From contig NC_081828.1 in the NCBI RefSeq assembly GCF_030867095.1, forward strand, positions 206,359,978 to 206,423,977: a DNA stretch of 64,000 nucleotides. The letters run 5' to 3'. A model generated the notes under the pieces. That model worked only from the letters and a program-made list of their open reading frames with translations. It was not told the origin of the DNA and ran no database searches. Position numbers and translations under genes: made by a program. Source of the stretch: Alligator mississippiensis. Its lineage: Eukaryota > Chordata > Crocodylia > Alligatoridae. Shown piece after piece: positions 58,821-64,000 of this stretch; position 1 is the stretch's first letter, and each line of letters begins with the position of its first letter.

Positions 58821-59464
58821 CTAAGAACAAATAAAAATAAATCAAGAATATACAAGTGCATAAAAATGTACCCAAAAAACCCCCCACATACACAAACCAA
58901 TGAAATCATCTGTGAAACACTTCTCCTGAAGTACAGTGTTACGATATACCCTTATGCCTTTTAAAGCATAAAATAAGAGTTAATGGATGGCAATCTCTCT
59001 GGAGAAGGGTTCTGCGAATAATTGATCTGCAGGCATTGCAGTAAAAAAAGCCCACAGTTCAAAGCAATGAAAAATGCCCAATTTTCTTGTATTTTCTCTC
59101 TTAGGATTAAGAAACTAAAAATGAGGCTTTGTATTCAGAGTCTTTACTATTCTTAGAGCACTGACCTTAGTAATGTGGAAGATCCTATATTTAAGTTGTC
59201 AACTATACAACCACATGCAAATAGATCAAGCCTCATAGTCCTTACTCAAGCAGAGGTCCCATAAATTCAATAGAAGTTTTGCCCAAATAAAAACTGAAAA
59301 AAGTTTCCAGGATTTGGCTAAATCGATTATGTTCTAGTACAACACACATCATTTTGGATGTTAAAGTGAACAGCATTTTAAACCTAATAACACTGATCAC
59401 AGATGACCAGCACTAGAAAATACATAGGGAAGGAAATTCGGAAAAAAGCTGATAAAAGACATAC
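58821..59464 (-). other. ACTR3B last intron (644 bp)
   Basis: Bounded by GTATGT and TTCTTAG on the minus strand. AT-rich, no element recognised. Confidence 0.85.
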
Positions 59465-59548
59465 TGTTGAAGCAAGCATGGAACCTCCAAACCAAACTGC
59501 ATAACGCTGCATATGGTGTGTTATCACTTGAACTTCAACTGGTTTGGG
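59465..59548 (-). CDS. ACTR3B: ACTR3B penultimate coding exon
   Basis: An 84-bp exon of 28 codons starting [20 protein letters not shown] and ending [17 protein letters not shown] corresponds to WIGGSILAS in conventional actin, a conserved structural segment of subdomain 1. The acceptor is TTTACTTTCTAG and the donor is GTATGTC. Phase 0 on both sides lets it join cleanly to the exons at 61007-61132 and 58725-58820. The residue pair V-E in PKPVEV fits ACTR3B; ACTR3 has PKPID here. Confidence 0.95.
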
Positions 59549-59689
59549 CTAGAAAGTAAAGACAGAACAAGTTTAGTCAATCATATGATTTTATTACTTA
59601 GCTACCCAGGATCAGCAGTGCACACATTTTTAGCCAGGACTGGATGCTCCTGTGCATTCCTCTGCCTACACTAAGGGCTTGTCAATCCA

Positions 59690-60195
59690 ACAGAGCTTCT
59701 GCTAGTATAGTTATGGAGGTCAGCTAGTCTAAACCCTTGCCTGTGGCAGGATCATCTCCATTCAAACTATCATAAACAATTCTAGTGTCTAGGCTTTTGG
59801 TAAAATTACAGCCAACCTTGACACACGACCACAAGGTATAACACCCTACGCATGCCATTGGTAAAGCATGGGGACAATAGCAACCAGCATCCTGCTGCTG
59901 TGAGGGTCATTAAAATATGCTCAAGATCCAAGAAAGAGGGCCATGCCCTCCCTCTACAGGAGGCAAAACCCTCAATAGTCCATGCCAATCTGACCATGAG
60001 ATAAAATAACCTTCCTGACTCCAAATATAGAAATTGGACTTAACCTGTGCAGAAGGCCAAGACCCTCTAGCCAGGAACCTCTGGGTTTTAGTCCCAACTG
60101 GAGCACTGGCACATCCCAGCCAAAACCCAATGGTTCTGCAGGACGTGGGAAAAAAAACCCTGACATGTGGCAACAGGAGGGGAATGTATGCCCAC
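59690..60195 (-). mobile_element. Degraded CR1-like fragment in an ACTR3B intron
   Basis: Minus-strand reading resembles old CR1 3' sequence in phrases such as 'gtcagctagtctaaacccttgcc' (59730 onward) and 'aataaccttcctgactcc' (60005 onward). It is heavily diverged with no open frame. It may be two separate relics. Confidence 0.4.
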
Positions 60196-60394
60196 TTATG
60201 CCATATATAAAGAAAGCTGAAGGAAAGCTGATGATGCATCTCTGTCCACCAGTAAATGCAGCTTTACCATTACTCTGTATTGAATTTCAATTTCAAAGAG
60301 AAAAGTGCCCTTGATTCCATTTTCAAACACAGGTCTCATATAATGCAATATGATCTTTTGGGGCTGTACAATGAAGTATAAGGCTACCCACATA

Positions 60395-60738
60395 CTGAGC
60401 ACTCAAACCCCAGTCCATGGGCCATATCTGGCCTGTGGAGTCAAGTGACGCAGCCCACAGGGGCTCCCCCAAGAGTCTGAAAATTTGGCAGCAGAGAAGT
60501 GGTGGTACTTAACACTGCCTCCGCTCCCCAAGTTTCCAAGCCCCACAAGCCAAATGAAATAGTCCCATGCAGGGATCTGACTGAGGTGTGCAGGACTGGG
60601 GCAGCAGACCCAATCCAGCATATGCAGGGTCAGGAACCAATCCAGCACACACCAGATCAGGCCCCAGCCCTGCACATTCCAGATCAGACACACAGACCCA
60701 CTCACCTGGCCCACAGGATCCAAAGTTTGGTACCACTG
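60395..60738. mobile_element. hAT-like non-autonomous element in an ACTR3B intron
   Basis: A 344-bp segment opening CTGAGCACTCAAACC followed by a 'ggccatatctggcc' motif, and ending GTTTGGTACCACTG. The reverse complement of the right end, CAGTGGTACCAAAC, loosely mirrors the left end. This is the layout of MER-type hAT MITEs. A convincing 8-bp target duplication was not found, so the left boundary is uncertain. It sits between the last two ACTR3B introns' splice sites and does not disturb an exon. Confidence 0.5.
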
Positions 60739-61006
60739 GTATAAACAGAAACATCATTCACTAATTCTTTAACTACGTAAGGTGCATCTCTACACCGTCT
60801 TCTGCCTGACCTCAGACTATCAAGGCTACCTACCTTTCTTTCATCCTTCATTACTTCAGATGCTAAACTCTACTTCTTACTCTTACTTGTCCAGTGTTCT
60901 TATGCAGAAATGAAGTCTCCCACCAATTTGTCTGGTAGTTGCTTTAGAGTACTTCCACTCACTTCACATGTTCACATAACTGATAAAATTTCAGATTCTT
61001 GCCTAC

Positions 61007-61132
61007 CTTTATCCGACCACCACTGAGTTCTTCACTAAGTCTCAATCTCGCATCCACTACTCTTTTCAAATCCCTCTGTAGTCGACGTCCAAAGTCCCTG
61101 AACATTGTGGATCCTCCTGAAAGAACCACATT
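61007..61132 (-). CDS. ACTR3B: ACTR3B antepenultimate coding exon
   Basis: A 126-bp exon of exactly 42 codons, beginning [14 protein letters not shown] and ending [11 protein letters not shown]. The SGGSTM loop corresponds to the SGGTTM nucleotide-binding loop of the actin fold, and the basic stretch [10 protein letters not shown] follows it. It is bounded upstream by a pyrimidine-rich tract plus TAG acceptor and downstream by the donor GTAGGC. Both ends are phase 0. RVVDARLRL and GGRIK favour ACTR3B over ACTR3, which has RTVDARLKL and GGRLK. There is no stop or frameshift, so this appears to be a functional exon and not a processed copy. Confidence 0.95.
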
Positions 61133-61498
61133 CTACAAAAAGACAAAAGAAACATGAATCTAAAAGAAGAGCTTAAGTCAATTGCCAAGAAGCAAAAATT
61201 GTTCTGAAGCTCTCAAAATATACCAAACCCCTTAAGTATTACTTCATTTACATAACAGAGCATCAACTAGAGCTTTCTTGTAGGAAAGTTACTTTATTGA
61301 ACTGATTTCTGATTGTCAAACATGTTAAAAGTGCCGACTTTCATCTACATTTTCAGGGGTTTATGTAGACTATGCATTCAAAGAGAAAAATAGCCATTAA
61401 ATGGCAGGTTGGTACTCTACCTACATGCAAAGCTGTTTCTACTTAACATATTTTAAAAGGGTTATTAACACAATGCAAAAGAAAATAGCTATGCAAAG

Positions 61499-62480
61499 GG
61501 CACGTCTACACATTGCCCTGCAGCGATGTAGCATAGATTTCATAGACATTCGGGCTGGAAGGGACCTGAAGGATCATCGAGTCCAGCCCCCTGCCCCAGG
61601 GTCAGGAAGTCAGCTGGGGTCATAGGATCCCAGCAAGATAAACATCTAAATTTCTCTTGAAGGCATTCAAAGTAGGTGCTTGAACCACCTCCAATGGCAG
61701 GCTGTTCCAGACCTTGGGGACTCAGATAGTAAAGAAATTCTTCCTTATGTCCAGCCTGAAACATTCCTGCAGGAGTTTATAACCATTTGACCTCGTCATC
61801 CCTTGGGGCACTCTGGTGAACAAAAGTTCCCCCAGATCTTGGTGGACACCCCTTATACAAACTTATAGGTGGCCATCAGATTGCCCCTAAGGCTGCACTT
61901 TCCAGGCTGAAGAGTCCCATAGCTCTCAGCCTGTCATCGTAAGGTCTGTTTTCCTGACCTCTGATCATGCGCAAGCTCTTCTCTGGACTCGCTCAATCTT
62001 CTCCACATCCTTTTTGAATTGTGGGGCCCAAAACCGAACGCAGTATTCCAGCTGCGGCCTTACGAAGGCCGAGTACAATGGGAGAACGACGTCCCGGGAT
62101 TTGCTTGAGAAGCATCTATGGATGCAAGCCAGCATTTTGCTCACTTTACTAGTCGCAGCATCACATTGAAGGCTCATGTTCATCTTGTGGTCAATCATGA
62201 CCCCCAAGTCCCTTTCATCTGTAGTGCTAGCCAGCATAGCACTGCCGAGCCGATAGGGATGCTGCTGGTTTTTCTTCCCAAGCAATGTGCTATGTCACTG
62301 TATGGCGTGCTATGGCAATGTAGCGATCACACACATCTACACATGATCGCTGGCTACAGCGACGTAGTGGGGAAATCTAAGTGTGTGCTGCCCGCTTGGC
62401 ACAGTAATCGTCCATGCTGCACCGTATTTTAGTACTTCCAAAAGGAAGTACTAAAACATGGTGATATGTAGACACGCTCG
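61499..62480. mobile_element. MITE with GGGCACGTCTACACAT termini, split by a CR1
   Basis: The left end GGGCACGTCTACACAT (61499) matches the reverse complement of the right end, GAGCGTGTCTACATAT (to 62480), at most positions. Between the arms lies a minus-strand CR1 (61536-62281). Without it the MITE would be about 235 bp. The inner part carries repeated GCGATGTAGC/GCGACGTAG motifs around 'gatcacacacatctacacatgatcgc', itself partly palindromic. Termini resemble the MITEs at 30049, 34140 and 62962. Confidence 0.6.
61536..62281 (-). mobile_element. CR1 LINE fragment nested in a MITE
   Basis: Minus-strand 5'-truncated CR1 whose 3' end lies at the low coordinate (reverse complement of 'tcatagacattcgggctgga'). 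An open stretch of about 106 codons (61965-62285) reads VIDHKMNMSLQCDAATSKVS and LVRPQLEYCVRFWAP-like CR1 thumb/C-terminal reverse-transcriptase sequence. It belongs to a different and older subfamily than the CR1 copies at 25181 and 42616. Imperfectly similar 13-14 bp words flank it (gcgatgtagcatag and gcaatgtgctatg), possibly a decayed target duplication. Confidence 0.8.
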
Positions 62481-62961
62481 AAGGAGAGGAAATTCTACAT
62501 CAAAAATTAGTAGAGAGGTACAGCGTAAGAAATGTTATTCTTGGCATCAAATAAGACTGCTTTGAGGAGTCAGGATAACAAGTTACATAGTTAACTAACC
62601 AACCAACATTTTAGACCTAAACCTCCAAATACAGATACTGGTTAGTTTTGTGTCTCAAGACACTCAGGCCAAAGAGAGGACAGACAATATACAAGATAAG
62701 AGAGAGGGAATGGTACAACATACCAAGCTCTTGTTTTCTTAAAAGTTTTCAAATTTGAAGGATGCCTAACCACTACCTGGTTGTATTATACTGTTCTGGC
62801 TGTTCAGGACCCTACTAAAATCCCACTGGTTTAACTCAACTGAGAAAATTCTAAACAATTCTAAATTCTAAATTTTAATTTTGCATGCATTTTCACCTAC
62901 CATCCTGCACCATCAAAACTAACTACATGGTTTCAGTACTTGAGAATAGGTGCCAAATAAA

Positions 62962-63299
62962 GGGCACCTATACACATGACAGAACTCTGCTCTGACATGT
63001 TTTAATTCGCATGCATCAGAGGAGACTCAATTGATCAAGTCTGCTGCAGCGTGCTAATTAGCCCCTCTGGCAGCCTTCGTGTCACATGTATTCAATGCCC
63101 CTGCATTTCAGAATGATGGCAGGGGCGCTTTAACTAAAGCTCATAGAATGAACTTTAGTTAAAAGCATCCCCCGTGGCCATTTTGAAGCGCAGGAGGCTG
63201 AATACACATGACACTGTGGGCACTTTAATTAGAGCCACTCCGAGAGGCACTCTAATTAAAATGCCCCCTCTCAACCCCAGAGCACGTGTATAGATGCCC
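62962..63299. mobile_element. MITE with GGGCACCTATACACAT termini
   Basis: A 338-bp element. The left end GGGCACCTATACACATGACA mirrors the reverse complement of the right end, GGGCATCTATACACGTGC. Direct AAA flanks on both sides suggest a short target duplication. The internal hairpin around 63129-63172 (gcgctttaactaaagctc / gaactttagttaaaagc) and the 'tgatcaagtctgctgcagc' block also occur in the element at 30049-30407, so the two are one family. Confidence 0.65.
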
Positions 63300-64000
63300 A
63301 AAATGGTGAAAATGTAAAACATTTCAAATCTAATGCAGCATGGAGAGTGGCAGAGCAAGTACCTAACAATCTATGTAACCACTAAGCTGAAAAAGAACAG
63401 AAACAAAGTCAGTCTCCATGTCCAGACTACTGCAATTGCAAACCAAGTTGCCAATTAGTGCTAATTGCAAAAGTTTTTGTGCTGTGGATGCATGCCCACA
63501 TGAACTTTAATGAAGATCAGCAGCTCACTGGTCACAGTGATCAAAGTACCATCAGATAGTAACAGCTGTCTGACATCAGAGACCTAGACTGGAACTGAAG
63601 TAGTAAGCTAGAAGTGGCATGTCTCTTGGGTCTATACCAATCTTTGAGTAATCTTCTCATCACATAGACAATTTTTCATAAAGCAATGAACTCCATGACA
63701 TCTGTAACAAGTATTCACACTTGCAAAGTGTTGAACTGCTTGACTGTTGAATAATCAATAGCAAGAAAAATTGTGATTTGACTTGTTAAATGAAACAATA
63801 GTTTGCTTCTCCATTTATGTTCATCTGTGTATTTCTCACAAAACCCTGTAATGCCAGAAAGAGGAATGTCTTGGAGTTCATTCATATTCATCTTAAATAA
63901 AGTAGCCAAGAATATGCTAAGACAGCAAAAAGGTAGTTGCGAAAACAACAAAAATGCATAAATAAAGCAATTCCCAAATAGGTGGGAAAAGAACTTGATC

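Larger units (their letters stand above)
57850..64000 (-). other. ACTR3B: ACTR3B gene, 3' part (last three coding exons, introns, 3' UTR)
   Basis: Minus-strand gene fragment. Three exons (61007-61132, 59465-59548, 58725-58820) are separated by introns of 1458 and 644 bp and joined in phase 0. Together they encode 101 residues, which would be about residues 318-418 of the 418-residue human protein. Acceptors end in tttttgtag, tactttctag and tgttcttag; donors are GTAGGC and GTATGT. ACTR3B is the Arp3 paralogue of the Arp2/3 complex, which nucleates branched actin filaments in the cytoplasm. Residues that recall ACTR3B rather than ACTR3 are [25 protein letters not shown] and YEEYGPS, where ACTR3 has T, K, L, I/D, Y and I. 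The paralogue call rests on remembered sequences, not an alignment. No further exon was recognised in 61133-64000, so the upstream exons lie outside the window. Confidence 0.93.
61133..64000 (-). other. ACTR3B intron (partial), carrying TE insertions
   Basis: Intronic sequence upstream of the exon at 61007-61132, running off the right edge. It contains a MITE (61499-62480) split by a CR1, and a second MITE (62962-63299). No peptide resembling the preceding Arp3 exon (expected to end ...RPLYK) was found on the minus strand. The rest is unremarkable AT-rich DNA. Confidence 0.7.

Noticed and set aside
1..64000. Prokaryotic-type operon, phage, toxin or defence system
   Set aside because: Exons with splice sites, CR1 LINEs and vertebrate DNA transposons show this is animal nuclear DNA; no bacterial gene structure was seen.

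Overview
This is vertebrate nuclear DNA, most probably from a crocodilian. Widely spaced spliced exons carry GT/AG junctions, and the background is dominated by CR1 LINE retrotransposons of several ages, hAT and Tigger/pogo DNA transposon remnants, MITE-like inverted-repeat elements, LTR-like segments and weak MIR/tRNA-type SINE traces. The youngest CR1 copies share the tail ...CCCTAACATCTATGAATC and have long open reverse-transcriptase frames, as I know from alligator and crocodile genomes. The species cannot be fixed from sequence alone. There are no operons, CRISPR arrays or prokaryotic genes.

The only host gene I can support is ACTR3B (actin-related protein 3B, Arp2/3 complex). Its last three coding exons lie on the minus strand at 61007-61132, 59465-59548 and 58725-58820. 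They join in phase 0 and encode 101 residues ending in GVMS and a TAA stop. The probable 3' UTR runs down to an AATAAA at 57866-57871. Earlier exons must lie beyond the right edge of the window. In human, ACTR3B is followed by a long gene-poor interval before DPP6; by analogy positions 1 to about 57840 are intergenic DNA 3' of ACTR3B.

Layout. 1-6450: an interrupted CR1 tail, two hAT elements sharing one duplicated target site (3405-4050), and a 1.55-kb inverted-repeat element (4894-6445). 6450-18500: mostly unique AT-rich DNA with CR1 fragments, a 540-bp hAT element (12659-13198) and a Tigger relic (17693-18488). 18500-30400: a direct-repeat module near 19.6-20.1 kb, an LTR-like element split by a young CR1 (24440-26576), a 1-kb hAT element (26604-27605), another young CR1 and a MITE. 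30400-42600: unique DNA, a degenerate non-CR1 LINE (33330-33960), a foldback MITE (34140-34509), a truncated inverted-repeat element joined to an LTR-like element (36663-38350), and an inverted-repeat element with a clean 9-bp target duplication (39501-40367). 42600-46400: a young CR1, an old long CR1 and a MITE in series. 46400-57840: largely unique DNA, a third LTR-like element and SINE-like relics. 57840-64000: the ACTR3B 3' end, with hAT, CR1 and MITE insertions in its introns.

No undescribed multi-gene system is visible. The most interesting structures are in the mobile DNA: the tandem hAT pair with three copies of CTCTAGAT, the foldback MITE tiled with a near-palindromic TTACTG(T/C)(G/A)CAGTAA motif, and the inverted-repeat family whose internal units repeatedly carry splice-donor-like GTGAGT/GTAAGT. 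Apart from the exons, boundaries are estimates made by eye.
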